From JAKAGZ01 sp963772675 (lineage in GTDB: Bacteria; Bacteroidota; Ignavibacteria; Ignavibacteriales; Ignavibacteriaceae), in contig CAVYYF010000003.1 of NCBI GenBank assembly GCA_963772675.1, positions 124,001 through 188,000 of the forward strand: 64,000 bases of DNA, given 5' to 3'. A program made the translations under genes and the position numbers. The notes below the pieces were generated by a model, which was not told where the DNA came from, did not search any database, and saw only the letters and a list, made by a program, of their open reading frames with translations. Below are positions 1 to 9,426 of the stretch, piece after piece. Each line of letters opens with the position of its first letter. Position 1 is the stretch's first letter.

Positions 1-157
1 TATTGTTTATCCGCGAAAGGTATTTTTCGCAGACTGCATCAAGAGTTATTTCTCCTTCCCGCCACCATTCCTGCAAATGCGGACTATTAAGCCAATCGCA
101 CATTAAAGGAAGGTTGGATTCTACCAATGGATTGAATTTGAAGTTTGGACTAGACAT
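1..157 (-). CDS. GNAT N-acetyltransferase, N-terminal 52 residues (cut by window edge)
   Basis: Reading the minus strand from the ATG at 157 gives an open frame to the window edge. It starts MSSPNFKFNPL and contains DWLNSPHLQEWW and a later EKYLSRI. The pattern of a tryptophan-leucine segment, a histidine, then a WW pair and a KY about 20 residues on is typical of the N-terminus of GNAT enzymes close to aminoglycoside 6'-N-acetyltransferases and siderophore-type acetyltransferases, which use acetyl-CoA. The acetyl-CoA binding motif lies outside the window, so the substrate cannot be inferred and resistance should not be assumed. It lies 131 bases downstream of the zinc-ribbon gene on the same strand. 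Confidence 0.6.
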   Translation of the reverse strand, partial: MSSPNFKFNPLVESNLPLMCDWLNSPHLQEWWREGEITLDAVCEKYLSRINN

Positions 158-288
158 AACCTATTTACAACCAGAGCTGAAATACATAAAGCTATCCTAT
201 TAAAGAGGTTGTATCGTGTTTATTAATTTTTCCTACAAAAAACTCAAAGGCACCTATTATATATTTATAATTAATCGGACTGTTCTAA

Positions 289-783
289 CTAAAATTCCAG
301 CTCTTTTAACATCGCTTCTGCTTCTTCAACTTCCTGGCAAGGTACCATCAGTTTAAATTCATTAATAATGTGTCCATCATATTCACCTGAGGCACGGAAC
401 AAGGAGTAATCCGGTCCGCCCAAGGAGAGAGGGCTGGATTTGCGTGAATAGACAAACGGATGAAACCCGTTTTTTTCAAGCGCGTCTTTTGCGAAATCAA
501 CTTTTATTGAATCATTTGCTCCATAAACTCTCGTCATGCCTTCGTATATCTCGTAATTACTATGCCTGTTACAAAGATAATGGTCATCTGTTCTCATTCC
601 GCACTCTTTGCAAAAAGGAGTAGAACAAATAATGCAAACCCCGACTGCAGGTTTACCCTGATGCTCTGCGCAGAAAGTATCTTCCGCAAAAAGTTCGCCG
701 CAGTTAAGGCAAAAATCAGAATCTGCTTCGATGAGTTCTTTACAATGAGGACATTTTATGGTCTTTGATTCTACTTCTGGCAT
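289..783 (-). CDS. Zinc-ribbon/B-box-like protein with DUF2007-like C-terminus
   Basis: A 164-residue soluble protein with no signal peptide. Two CxxC pairs (C11/C14 and C25/C28) form a zinc ribbon. A second Cys/His-rich block follows (CAEH, CIIC, CKEC, CNRH), resembling a B-box-type zinc site. The C-terminal 80 residues look like the DUF2007 putative signal-transducing fold (AKDALEKNGFHPFVYSR and a late EEAEAMLKELE). The ATG at 783 is chosen because GGGGGA lies just upstream; an in-frame TTG at 795 would add four residues. Function is unknown; zinc binding and a protein-interaction role are inferred from the motifs. Confidence 0.7.
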   Translation of the reverse strand: MPEVESKTIKCPHCKELIEADSDFCLNCGELFAEDTFCAEHQGKPAVGVCIICSTPFCKECGMRTDDHYLCNRHSNYEIYEGMTRVYGANDSIKVDFAKDALEKNGFHPFVYSRKSSPLSLGGPDYSLFRASGEYDGHIINEFKLMVPCQEVEEAEAMLKELEF

Positions 784-864
784 AACTTCCCCCAAATGGA
801 AATTGCTTTGTAAAACAGAAATGTAATGATTTGCTCAGACTAAGTAAACAAAATAAATTATAAA

Positions 865-1392
865 CTACTCCCTTACGAGCTCATACATAATAGTATTTTC
901 ATTCTCTGCGTAAACAGTACTTAATTTAAATCCATTCTTTACCATGAGCCTTATGGAACGCTGGTTTTCTTTTGCAACTTCGCCTTCTATAGTTTTCAGG
1001 TTCAGTTCATTAAGTGCAAAATCTATCACTTTGGGAATGGCTTCCTTCATTATTCCTTTTCCCTGGAAAGCAGGAAATAATTCAAATCCAATTTCGGCTT
1101 TCATTTTTTCGCGTGATATTTTCCAGAGACAGATAGTACCGATCAGTTCATTTTTACCCTTTAAAGTGATTGCCCAATACAAAGCTTCATTCTTCCTAAA
1201 ACTGTCATTTATTTTTTGGATAAACTCATTTGCTTCGTCAACAGATTTACAGATCGGCCTCGCGAGATATTCAGCTACTTTTTCATCGGAGCGTATATGG
1301 TAAATCGCTTCGGCATCGTCAGGTATTAGCTGACGAAGTATTAAGCTGTGTGTGTTTAGAACAGGAAATGTTGTTGCTTCGTCGGATAACAT
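865..1392 (-). CDS. RimJ/RimL-type GNAT acetyltransferase
   Basis: A 175-residue single-domain GNAT enzyme expected to transfer acetyl from acetyl-CoA to an amine, in this subfamily often a protein N-terminus. Family features are LILRQLIPDDAEAIY near the N-terminus, a central IGTICLW beta strand, the acetyl-CoA loop with FELFPAFQGKGIMKEA (Q-G-K-G), and ENQRSIRLMVKNGFK near the C-terminus, all in the usual RimJ/RimL order. The start is placed at the ATG at 1392 because GGAG sits eight bases upstream; the ATG at 1410 has no visible ribosome binding site and adds six residues. The acceptor cannot be told from sequence. Confidence 0.85.
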   Translation of the reverse strand: MLSDEATTFPVLNTHSLILRQLIPDDAEAIYHIRSDEKVAEYLARPICKSVDEANEFIQKINDSFRKNEALYWAITLKGKNELIGTICLWKISREKMKAEIGFELFPAFQGKGIMKEAIPKVIDFALNELNLKTIEGEVAKENQRSIRLMVKNGFKLSTVYAENENTIMYELVRE

Positions 1393-1519
1393 TTTTAATT
1401 CTCCGTCCATTCAACAGGAAGATATAGACTCGTCATTTATTATAATGAACTTTTTGAAGAAATGCTAAATAATAAAATAATTAAACTATAAAAATAGGCT
1501 TAAAAAAACAGGAAATCTG

Positions 1520-2471
1520 TTATTTTCTCTTCTTCTTTTTAAAAAAATGTTCTTTCCCTACGAAGATATTTTTAAGAAGATTATTTTTGCTCCCGTCAAA
1601 ATATGCGTCCGGATTAGTGGATGAATTTACGAGAGTATCGGACGGAGAAATAAATGAAGTAATTGTAATCCCCCCTTTTGCAGATGAGTTTATAGTTAAA
1701 GTATAAGCTGCTTTGCTTAACACGCTCTGATCAAAATTATCTTTAAATTTCTGACTGTTCATCTGTGATAAACTTCTGAAATAATTAATAGTGTTAGTAG
1801 AATCAGCTTTTCGCAAGCCTATTACCCAGCCTTTGTTCTTCTTTTCTACAGTGAATGAACTATCTCCGGGATAAGAGAAACTTATTTTAGTCCAGTCAGA
1901 ATAATTATCATTAACTACTCTTCCGTCCCTGAAGTAATTTGCATTTTGATTGAATAAAAATCCGGGCATTCCATTTACCTTATAAACATTATCGTCACCT
2001 GCAACCCGAACATAGGTTGACATTGTTCTTGGTCTTTCAAAGGCAAATTTACCAAGAGTAAGATCGAGCGTATTATTTCCTCCCTCAAATATTTTTATTT
2101 CAGTGCCGGACGAATCATCTACCTGGTATTCTATCCATTTGCTTTTATTTAATCCGGCGACACTGAGCGGTTTTATTTTTAACAGTTCTGTAAACATTTC
2201 GTTTACTTTTCGGTTTGGTACATAAGCAGTTTTATTATTAGCAATATCAACTTTCCAGAAGTTGCCTTCTTTGAATATCTTAACGAGTTTATGATTTGTG
2301 TTTTTAGGATAAATATTTAATGGAAGTTACTTTTGCAGTATCAATATTCACAAGTTCATTTTTGAAAGATCTTTCACCATGTTCCGAATCATAAAACAGG
2401 AACGCAGCTACAATAATAAGCAAACCAACGAATAATATTATTAAAGCCTTTGTCGATAATTTATTAAACAT
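1520..2471 (-). pseudogene. DUF4340 protein of a Gld-type ABC transporter, frameshifted
   Basis: The gene starts at the ATG at 2471, overlapping the stop of the GldG-like gene by eight bases, and encodes an N-terminal membrane anchor (ALIILFVGLLIIVAAFLF). This frame stops at 2304. The next frame continues smoothly (IYPKNTNHKLVKIF, then NFWKVDIANNKTAYVP) and runs to 1520. One extra base near 2311-2325 explains the break, and the total length is one more than a multiple of three. The periplasmic part resembles DUF4340 proteins, which commonly follow GldG-like genes. It is either a sequencing indel or a true lesion. A short ORF starting at 2197 would miss the anchor and about 40 residues. Confidence 0.75.
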
Positions 2472-3987
2472 ATTCTTCGTGCATCAATTTATTTCTTTTT
2501 TTTCTTCTCACCTGAAAACGGAACAAACCGTAACCAATTATCAAAAGGATCGGGACAAGGAAGTTAGCGTACTTTATCAAGGTTTTCGTACCATCAGAAA
2601 GATCACTTTCAATCGGGCGCGAAGATATTCCTTTGGTACGTAAGCCTATCAGTCCTGTATCGTCAGAAAGCCAGTCTATTGCGTTTGTCATTAGGTTCAC
2701 ATTGTCCTTACCTAGTTTTTGGGCATTTTGTCCCGACCCATTAACCGCAAAATCACCATTACCGAATACAACCATTTTTGAATAAACACCGTTATCAATT
2801 TTTCCATCAACTGCTACTGCCACCGTAAGTGAAGAAATTGGAAAATCGCTTTTGTCCCATTGCTTTGAAACATTAAAATAAACCGGGGGTCTCTGCACTC
2901 CGGATTGTTTAGAAGTTTTGGCAAGAGTTACAACATTGAGCAGGCTATCATTTTCACTTACTTTAATCGGACTCACAAAAGGCAGCACAACTGATTCAAT
3001 TCCCTGTGTGATCGGATGATCTGCAAAATTTGTGATCTGCGGGAAATAAGGGAACTGAATAGGTGTATTCATTACGAACATTCCCTGCTGCTGTCTTACC
3101 ATCACGTTGCTACAGTTTGCATCGATTATTAAATTTTCTTGTACATTAATTCCCTTTTTCTCAAGCCATTTGCTGAATCCTGTATAAAGAGCCGAACCCA
3201 TAGCGTGTGACATATCTGCCTTCACTCTATCGAGAGCAATTAAAATTCTACCACCTCTTGCCAGGAAATCATCAAGCTGACTAAAATATGCCGGGTTAAC
3301 AGTGTCCTTCGGTGCAACAATGATAAGCGTTTTATATTTTTCGGGTATACCAGTTGTATCATTAAACTTTACTGTCCCTACGTTATATAAAATCGATAAA
3401 TCCTGGTTGACCTGTTGCATATTAGAAAGCGGCGGTTCGCCATTCCCTTCAAGGAATGCAATATCTGTTTTATTTTTAAGAGTAAGTTTTTTTATTGAAG
3501 AAGAAAGAGCATATTCCATTGCTGAACCCGGCTGCACGAATGGAATTATTTCCGTTTTATCTCCATATTGCAGAACAGCCCCGAGATATGCTCGCTGTTG
3601 TTTCATCTGATCGCGCTCGCGCACGTTTATCATTATCGGCCTTATTCCAGCCTGCTGGGTTTTCATCTCAGACTTCTGATCTTTATTCGGATTGACAAAA
3701 TCATAAACTACATTACCGTCAGATTCATTTGCATATTCGACAAGCATATCCCTGAAATCGCGCCTTACCTGTGCAACGTTAGGCGGAAGGTTTTCTGAGA
3801 AATATGCTGTAACAGTCACTGGCTGGTCAAGTGAGTTGAGAATATTTTTAGTGGCTGTACTTAATGTGTATTCATGATCGTCAGTAAAATCAAGTCTAAC
3901 AAAAAATCTATCAGCAAGAATATTTACTAATAGAAGTATTCCGAAAATCAGTCCGATAGAAGCAAGTATTTTTTTCTTAGTTAACAT
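2464..3987 (-). CDS. GldG-like ABC transporter auxiliary protein
   Basis: A 507-residue protein with a membrane segment near residues 9-26, a long periplasmic domain and a second membrane segment near 475-492 followed by a basic tail. This is the architecture of GldG/ABC_transp_aux (COG3225) proteins that sit beside ABC-2 transporters. The periplasmic domain shows the family's GATase-like pattern: TAYFSENLPP, IAFLEGNGEPPLS, and a LDDFLARGGRILIALD stretch. It lies six bases downstream of the permease and overlaps the DUF4340 gene, so the four genes form one transcript. In flavobacteria GldG is required for gliding, but such operons are also found in non-gliders. Confidence 0.85.
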   Translation of the reverse strand: MLTKKKILASIGLIFGILLLVNILADRFFVRLDFTDDHEYTLSTATKNILNSLDQPVTVTAYFSENLPPNVAQVRRDFRDMLVEYANESDGNVVYDFVNPNKDQKSEMKTQQAGIRPIMINVRERDQMKQQRAYLGAVLQYGDKTEIIPFVQPGSAMEYALSSSIKKLTLKNKTDIAFLEGNGEPPLSNMQQVNQDLSILYNVGTVKFNDTTGIPEKYKTLIIVAPKDTVNPAYFSQLDDFLARGGRILIALDRVKADMSHAMGSALYTGFSKWLEKKGINVQENLIIDANCSNVMVRQQQGMFVMNTPIQFPYFPQITNFADHPITQGIESVVLPFVSPIKVSENDSLLNVVTLAKTSKQSGVQRPPVYFNVSKQWDKSDFPISSLTVAVAVDGKIDNGVYSKMVVFGNGDFAVNGSGQNAQKLGKDNVNLMTNAIDWLSDDTGLIGLRTKGISSRPIESDLSDGTKTLIKYANFLVPILLIIGYGLFRFQVRRKKRNKLMHEEYV

Positions 3988-3993
3988 ATTTAC

Positions 3994-4719
3994 TTATTCA
4001 ACAATATTTCTTTTTGATAAAGAAGTTTCCGCAAGTATTAATCCAAAAAATGAAATACTCAGAAAATAAATTACATCCTTGCTGTCGACAACGCCTCTTG
4101 AGATTGAATCAAAGTGTGTTGACAAATCCATATAGTTAAATATTCCTCCTAACAATCCTGTAAAATTACCTGCAAGGACATTGAAGATTATTAAAAAGAA
4201 AACTCCGACAAATAACGAAAGAAGAAATGCAACAATCTGATTACTTGTTACAGCGCTGGCAAAAAGTCCAATGCTGATGTAGGTCATACTCATTAATATT
4301 AAACCAAGATATCCGCACCAGACAGCACCATGATCCACGGGGCCAAGGGCCCATAAACTGATGTAATAAGGCAATGTTAGAGCCAGCGCAATAACAATAA
4401 GAAGAAGACATGCTAAAAATTTTCCAAGTATCACCTGCCAGTCGCTTACAGCTTTTGTAAGCAGAAGTTCTAGTGTGCCGCTTTTATTTTCTTCGGCAAG
4501 CATCCTCATCGTTAAAGCAGGAGTGAAAAAGAAAAGAGTCCAGTATGCAACAGAAAAGAACGGCTGAAGAGTCGCCTGCCCTATAAAGAAAATATCAGAG
4601 CCGAAAAGCCACGTGAAAAATCCACTCAGTCCTAAAAAAACAATTAAAAGTATGTATGCAGTAAGTGAGTCAAAAAATGATTTCAATTCTCTCGATGTAA
4701 TTGTCCATACTTTGTTCAT
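3994..4719 (-). CDS. ABC-2 type permease, GldF-like
   Basis: A 241-residue integral membrane protein with about six membrane segments. It begins with MNKVWTITSRELKSFFDSLTAYI, typical of GldF/NosY-type ABC-2 permeases, and carries the conserved LAEENKSGTLELLLTKAVSDWQ region (split here across residues 78-98) on the cytoplasmic side before the third segment. It pairs with the ATPase two bases upstream and the GldG-like gene six bases downstream. Together these would make an inner-membrane transporter; the substrate is not indicated by the sequence. Confidence 0.85.
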   Translation of the reverse strand: MNKVWTITSRELKSFFDSLTAYILLIVFLGLSGFFTWLFGSDIFFIGQATLQPFFSVAYWTLFFFTPALTMRMLAEENKSGTLELLLTKAVSDWQVILGKFLACLLLIVIALALTLPYYISLWALGPVDHGAVWCGYLGLILMSMTYISIGLFASAVTSNQIVAFLLSLFVGVFFLIIFNVLAGNFTGLLGGIFNYMDLSTHFDSISRGVVDSKDVIYFLSISFFGLILAETSLSKRNIVE

Positions 4720-4721
4720 AA

Positions 4722-5654
4722 TTAATCTGTAGTTAGTTCTCTGAAAATATCTTCTAATTTCGTTTCAATTGGAGTCATTTCAGTCAGCACCCATTTTTTC
4801 TTTACACAAAGTTGAAAAATATCTCTGCGTGATGACTGCCCTTCCCTGCTTTGAATAATAAAAGAATCACTAGTGTCGTGTACAGGATCAACCATCTGCA
4901 CACTATCAATTCCCTTTAGCGCTTCAATCAACTGATCCTTGTCTTTTGTATCATCCACCTGTATGCGGAGAACTTCATTACCCTGCGCCTGTTTTCTTAG
5001 AGTATCTGATGTACCGTCAGCTACAATTTTTCCGTTATTTATAATCAGAATCCTGTCGCAGGTTGCTTCCACTTCTGGTAAAATATGTGTACTGAGAATC
5101 ACCGTTTTTTCTTTTCCAATATGACGAATGAGTTTTCGTATTTCGATAATCTGGTTTGGATCAAGCCCGGTAGTTGGTTCATCAAGAATCAAAATTTCCG
5201 GATCGTGAATCATTGCCTGGGCTAGCCCTACTCTCTGCCTGTATCCTTTCGAAAGCTCACCGATCTTTTTGTGTTTTTCCGCATTTAATCCGCAAACAAG
5301 CACCATTTCCATAATCCTCTTTTCGATTTTATCTTTTGCAACTCCCTGCAACTTTGCTACAAATTCGAGGTACTCAAGTACAGGCATTTCGAGATAGAGC
5401 GGATTATTTTCCGGCAGATATCCGATATTTTTTTTAATCTTTTCCTGGTTGGAATGAATTGAAACATCATTTACTTTAACATCACCACCGGAGGGAGCCA
5501 TAAAACAGGTGATGATTTTCATTGTGGTTGTTTTTCCAGCGCCATTAGGACCCAAAAAGCCCAATATTTCGCCTGTATTGACTCGGAATGAAATATCATT
5601 TACGGCTTTTTGAACTCCGTACTGTTTGGTAAGATTCTCTACAACTATGCTCAT
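4722..5654 (-). CDS. ABC transporter ATPase, GldA-like
   Basis: A 310-residue ATPase that powers the adjacent ABC-2 permease. Walker A is GPNGAGKT at 35-42, the signature is LSKGYRQR at 134-141, and Walker B with catalytic Glu is ILILDEP at 154-160, followed by the D-loop TTGLDP and a switch histidine in STHILPEVE. About 90 extra residues follow the ATPase core, as in GldA and related drug/gliding ATPases. It is the first gene of a four-gene operon with the permease, GldG-like and DUF4340 genes. All catalytic residues are present, so it should be active. Confidence 0.9.
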   Translation of the reverse strand: MSIVVENLTKQYGVQKAVNDISFRVNTGEILGFLGPNGAGKTTTMKIITCFMAPSGGDVKVNDVSIHSNQEKIKKNIGYLPENNPLYLEMPVLEYLEFVAKLQGVAKDKIEKRIMEMVLVCGLNAEKHKKIGELSKGYRQRVGLAQAMIHDPEILILDEPTTGLDPNQIIEIRKLIRHIGKEKTVILSTHILPEVEATCDRILIINNGKIVADGTSDTLRKQAQGNEVLRIQVDDTKDKDQLIEALKGIDSVQMVDPVHDTSDSFIIQSREGQSSRRDIFQLCVKKKWVLTEMTPIETKLEDIFRELTTD

Positions 5655-5834
5655 ATTAGTTCAAACTCTACATAAATAAGTCGGCATCTGCGGACCATTT
5701 TCAATTTTGTTTTTGATTAATAATTTGTAAGCAGTGTAAATTAAACCGAATTAATTCCCAAAAGGTTCCAGCTAAGTAAAATATTTTTTTGTTTTTTTAT
5801 TTGAACAGATAGGTATTATTTATTATAAAAGAAT

Positions 5835-6221
5835 TTACCCCTTACCGGCAGGATGCCTGAACAATAAAAGCCCGAACCATATTGCAAAAATTATATAGAT
5901 GACAGACACTACAAAAAGTATTACTAAACTACGTGAGGATGAAACGAACTTGATCAATGCCATTCCACCAACAAAGAAGTGCACAAAGTTCCCCAACGCG
6001 AGAGGTTTGCTGTAAATTCCTCCAATAATATTGCCCCTCGCCATCCAGTTCAAAGAAGCAAAACCTATATAAAGTGCCCCTGTTATTTGACAAATTACTA
6101 TAACAATTTTGTCTTGATTTGAATTAAGCAGTCTAATAATTTCATCCGGCATAAAACTTAGTATAATTCCAATAAAGCCTAAAATAATTGCACTCGATAT
6201 CATCAAATATTTGCTGTTCAT
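5835..6221 (-). CDS. Small four-helix membrane protein, unrecognised
   Basis: A 128-residue protein that is mostly hydrophobic. Four membrane segments can be seen, near residues 5-24, 41-60, 77-96 and 98-119, with short polar loops and a HPAGKG tail. A conserved-looking GALYIGFASLNWMARGN stretch lies between segments 2 and 3. No catalytic motif is present and I do not recognise the family with confidence. It stands alone, with about 180 bases before the GldA operon and 219 bases to the HEAT operon, and shares their strand. It is probably an inner-membrane protein of unknown function. Confidence 0.6.
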   Translation of the reverse strand: MNSKYLMISSAIILGFIGIILSFMPDEIIRLLNSNQDKIVIVICQITGALYIGFASLNWMARGNIIGGIYSKPLALGNFVHFFVGGMALIKFVSSSRSLVILFVVSVIYIIFAIWFGLLLFRHPAGKG

Positions 6222-6367
6222 ATAATTTTCATAGTTATACAGATTGAAATGTTTTGCTAATATAAGGAATAATCGAAAAGTTATTGAAATATAAAGAATT
6301 GCTTAAAACTTGACAAGTTCCGTTATGACTTACAGATGACTGTTAATTTTGACAATTAATTGTAAGC

Positions 6368-6422
6368 AAAACAGCAATACGAGTAAGATAGATTTAAATG
6401 AACCTTCTTACTCGTATTGCTG
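6368..6422 (-). terminator. Intrinsic terminator of the ECF/HEAT operon
   Basis: A perfect 17-bp inverted repeat (arms 6372-6388 and 6406-6422, 17-base loop) begins 18 bases past the stop of the HEAT gene. Read on the minus strand, the stem is followed at once by TTTTGCTT. The long perfect stem plus T-run fits Rho-independent termination of the sigma/anti-sigma/HEAT transcript. Confidence 0.75.
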
Positions 6423-6440
6423 ATACTGTATTCTAGATAA

Positions 6441-7571
6441 TTATTTTTTTGCAAGCTCTATCAATGCATCCAATGCTCTTTCATCATCTGAATTACCGAG
6501 AGCATAAATTGCGCTTTTGCGAACTTCAAGACTAGAATTTGTTTTAGCGATTTTAATCAAATAAGGAATAGCATCTCTTAAGCCATTAGACAGTGCATAT
6601 ACTGCTGTCTTTTTTATTTCAATATCAGGATCATTATCAACAAAATCCTTTAGTGCTTCTTCGGCTTTCTTTACTGCTTTATTGCCAAGAGCATAAATTG
6701 CATTCCTGCGCACTTCCCTTTCGTTGTTATGCTTCGCAATATAAACCAGCTCGTCTATCGATCCTGGCAATTGGATATAGCCTATACCCCAAACGGCATC
6801 TTTTCTGACATCAAGATCATGATCATCGTTTACAGCCTGTATCAAAGTCGTAAGGGCCTCCCGGTTGTTTTGAAGACCGAGCCAGAAGCCAACATCTTTT
6901 CTCAATTCAGGATCTGCTTTACTAAGAATTATATTTTTCAGGAAATGTGTAACGAAATATTGATCAGTGTGTACGCCAATTGCAGCAATCAACTTCTTTT
7001 TAGTATTTGTCTTGACTAATTTATTATAAAAACTTAAAAGAAAATCGACACTCTTTTTATTATCCTGTTTACCAAGCCATATTAAAGGATAATCTGAAAG
7101 ATCGAAGTTATGAGATAAGCTTGATATATCAACCTCGCGAAAATCATTTATATTTTTTGAATCTTTGTCATATCTGAAAAGAATTGCAGTCTCTCTATCC
7201 TGCGTTGCTTCATCATGGATTGAAGTGCCATTAATCATCCTGAATGATCTTCCCGAAAATTTCTCTTGTTTGGTTTTTGAAAATTGTGAATAGTCCATAG
7301 CCTTTGGTGTATTCATAATTATGTCACGGAGTGTAACGGATTCATATTTATCATCAAGATAAAACGAGCCTATCAATATTTCCCGGTTGCTGTTTCGCAT
7401 AATGCTGTAACCGATCCAGAAATCTTTATATGTCTCTCCCTTGTTGAAAGCCTCATTAAATTGGTTAGATAAATCAGAAGGGAGATTTTCGATTCTGATT
7501 ACCTGCTGTGCGTGTAACAGCACAGCAGATGCAATTATGAATAATATTGTTAAATATTTTTTCATCTTCAT
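6441..7571 (-). CDS. Secreted HEAT-repeat protein
   Basis: A 376-residue exported protein. An N-terminal signal peptide (KKYLTILFIIASAVLLHAQQ) is followed by about 170 residues without a recognised fold. At least five HEAT/PBS-lyase-type repeats then run to the end, each with the core VRKxAIYALGN spaced about 31-33 residues apart. HEAT solenoids bind other proteins, so a scaffold role in the periplasm or on the surface is likely. It lies 17 bases downstream of a second HEAT gene and shares an operon with an ECF sigma factor and its anti-sigma factor. The C-terminus ends within a repeat. Confidence 0.8.
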   Translation of the reverse strand: MKMKKYLTILFIIASAVLLHAQQVIRIENLPSDLSNQFNEAFNKGETYKDFWIGYSIMRNSNREILIGSFYLDDKYESVTLRDIIMNTPKAMDYSQFSKTKQEKFSGRSFRMINGTSIHDEATQDRETAILFRYDKDSKNINDFREVDISSLSHNFDLSDYPLIWLGKQDNKKSVDFLLSFYNKLVKTNTKKKLIAAIGVHTDQYFVTHFLKNIILSKADPELRKDVGFWLGLQNNREALTTLIQAVNDDHDLDVRKDAVWGIGYIQLPGSIDELVYIAKHNNEREVRRNAIYALGNKAVKKAEEALKDFVDNDPDIEIKKTAVYALSNGLRDAIPYLIKIAKTNSSLEVRKSAIYALGNSDDERALDALIELAKK

Positions 7572-7588
7572 TTTATATCTGAGAAGAT

Positions 7589-9413
7589 TTACTTTTGAAG
7601 AATCTTCAACAAGGCTTCCTGTGCTTCAGGAGACTTGATATTTCCAAGAGCAGTTACTGCTGCTTTACGTACTTCGAGACTTTTATCTCCGTTAATTACT
7701 TTTACCAACGCAGATACTGCCTCCTTATCATTTATATTTCCAAGCTGATATACGATTGTTTTTCTTAGCTCCGGATCATTCTCTGTAGTCAGTAACTCAC
7801 TTAGTGTTTTTATGTCCATCCCGTTTTTATTTGCATTGAAGAGACTATAGATTGCTGCTTTTTTAACTTCAGTAGAGGTGGCATTTTGCAGAATATCTTT
7901 CAAAGCCCCTACGGATTGTTTCGATTCGAAATTACCAAGTGAATAAACGGCTGCTTTTGCTAATGAAACGTCTGGTTCAGTCAGAGCAACGTTTTTAAGG
8001 AACGGAATTATATCAGAGATATCAGAATTACCAAGTGCATATAATGCTGCTTTGCGTACTTCGGGAACTTTTGAATTTTTTAATATTTCTTTCATTGCTT
8101 CGACAGATTCCTTGGACTTAAAATTCCCAAGTGAATAAAGTGCGGCTTTAGCAAGAGAAACATCCGGCTCTGTTAGTGCTACTGATTTGAGGAATGGAAT
8201 TATATCTGAAATATCAGAATTACCAAGTGCATATAATGCAGCTTTACGAACATCAGGCGCTTTAGCCATTTTAAGAACCTTCTTAATTGCCTCAATGGAT
8301 TGCATACTTTTCGAGTTACCAAGTGAATAAACTGCTGCTTTTGCAAGGCTCTGGTTAGGTTCATTTATGGCAATATCTGTAAGAAAAGGAATTATATCCG
8401 ATTTATCAGAATTTCCAAGCGCGTACAAAGCTGCTTTGCGAACTTCATCGGGTCTTGAAGATGACTTCAGAACATCTTTTATTGCATCAAGCGCTTCTTT
8501 TTTATCTGAATTCCCTAAAGCATAAACAGCAGTCTTTGCCAGCTCAGTATCTTTATCAGTCAATGCAATATTTCTTAAAGTAGGAATTATATCAGGTGAA
8601 TCAGTATTTCCTAAAGCGTAAAGAACAGTTTTGCGTACTTCAGTCGGATGCAGAACTTGATAAAATTTCTTTGAGAGTTTTTACTGCTTCCGGTTTATCT
8701 GTGTTAGCTAATGCGTATACAGCTTTTTTCTGCAGATCAGGATCCTTTTCAGATTTTGCAATCTGAACAATTCTATTAAAAGCCTTCGGTGAGTCAAAAT
8801 TGCCAAGCGCGTAAATAATCTTTCCCTTATAATCTTTGTTCTTAGTTGAATCATATAATTTTAATATTGCATTGAGTGCTTTTTCATCACCCATATTTTG
8901 CAGCGCATATAAAGCGGTTATACTGATTTCTTCATTATTTCTTTTCTGTAAATTGTTAATTATTGTTTTGTATTCAACTTTCCCCTGCTGCACAAGCTTC
9001 TGCCCGACAGCAATCATATTTGAACGAGCGTCATCGGCCCATTTGCTTCTCCTGTTATTTTTAGCAAAGTCCTGGTATGATTTGAAAACCTCTTCCAGAT
9101 TATACCCGGCTTTCTCTTTGGAATAACAGAGCCAGAATCCTGCATCATCTTTCCAACTGCTACGAGGATATTTATTCAGAAAGCTGCTGAACTCCTGTAT
9201 TGCATCTTTCCATTTTTCATCGAGCACAAGCTTATAAGCTTTTTTGTATGCAACTGCATCTGGGCCATTATCTTCCGTACCATCAACAAATGAAAATATT
9301 TCTGCTTTTATAATTGTACTTTCATTTCCTCCCGATGAACTAGTCACAGATGCATTTATAGATAACGTAATGCAAAAAACAGCTAATAATATAATTTTGA
9401 ATTTTGGTAACAT
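7589..9413 (-). pseudogene. Secreted TPR/HEAT-repeat protein, frameshifted
   Basis: One gene of about 607 codons is split into two frames. The upstream part (9413-8640) has a signal peptide (LLAVFCITLSINA), a tetratricopeptide-like region (YKLVLDEKWKDAIQEF, then FKSYQDFAKNN) and the first HEAT repeats, and stops at TGA after SSSASD. The other frame continues in register (TEVRKTVLYALGNTD) and runs through eight or more further repeats to 7589. One extra base near 8640-8650 explains the break; the span is one more than a multiple of three. A conserved repeat crosses the junction, so this was a single protein. It may be intact in the living cell if the indel is a sequencing error. Confidence 0.8.
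7845..8620 (-). repeat. Four tandem 192-195 bp units encoding paired HEAT repeats
   Basis: Inside the TPR/HEAT gene the HEAT repeats come in pairs: one with VRKAALYALGNSD and one with LAKAAVYSLGN. The pair repeats every 64 residues. Matching bases in the first motif lie at 8032, 8224 and 8416 (exactly 192 apart), with one further copy 195 bases on. The two middle copies are close at DNA level as well as protein level, which points to recent duplication of a two-repeat block. Confidence 0.75.
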
Positions 9414-9426
9414 TATTTTTCTCCTG

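Noticed and set aside
3..203. Plus-strand 66-codon open frame at the window start
   Set aside because: It overlaps the minus-strand GNAT N-terminus, which has family-like residues; the plus frame shows no domain or ribosome binding site.
2464..5654. Evidence for gliding motility or type IX secretion
   Set aside because: GldA/F/G-like genes alone are not enough; no GldK-N, SprA or C-terminal sorting domain was seen.
7845..8620. Periodic repeats that could suggest a CRISPR array
   Set aside because: The 192-base period, lack of spacers and continuous HEAT coding frame show they are protein repeats.
8636..8652. RF2-like programmed +1 shift at the TGA in the HEAT gene
   Set aside because: The bases before TGA (GAC) are not slippery and no Shine-Dalgarno-like stimulator lies upstream.
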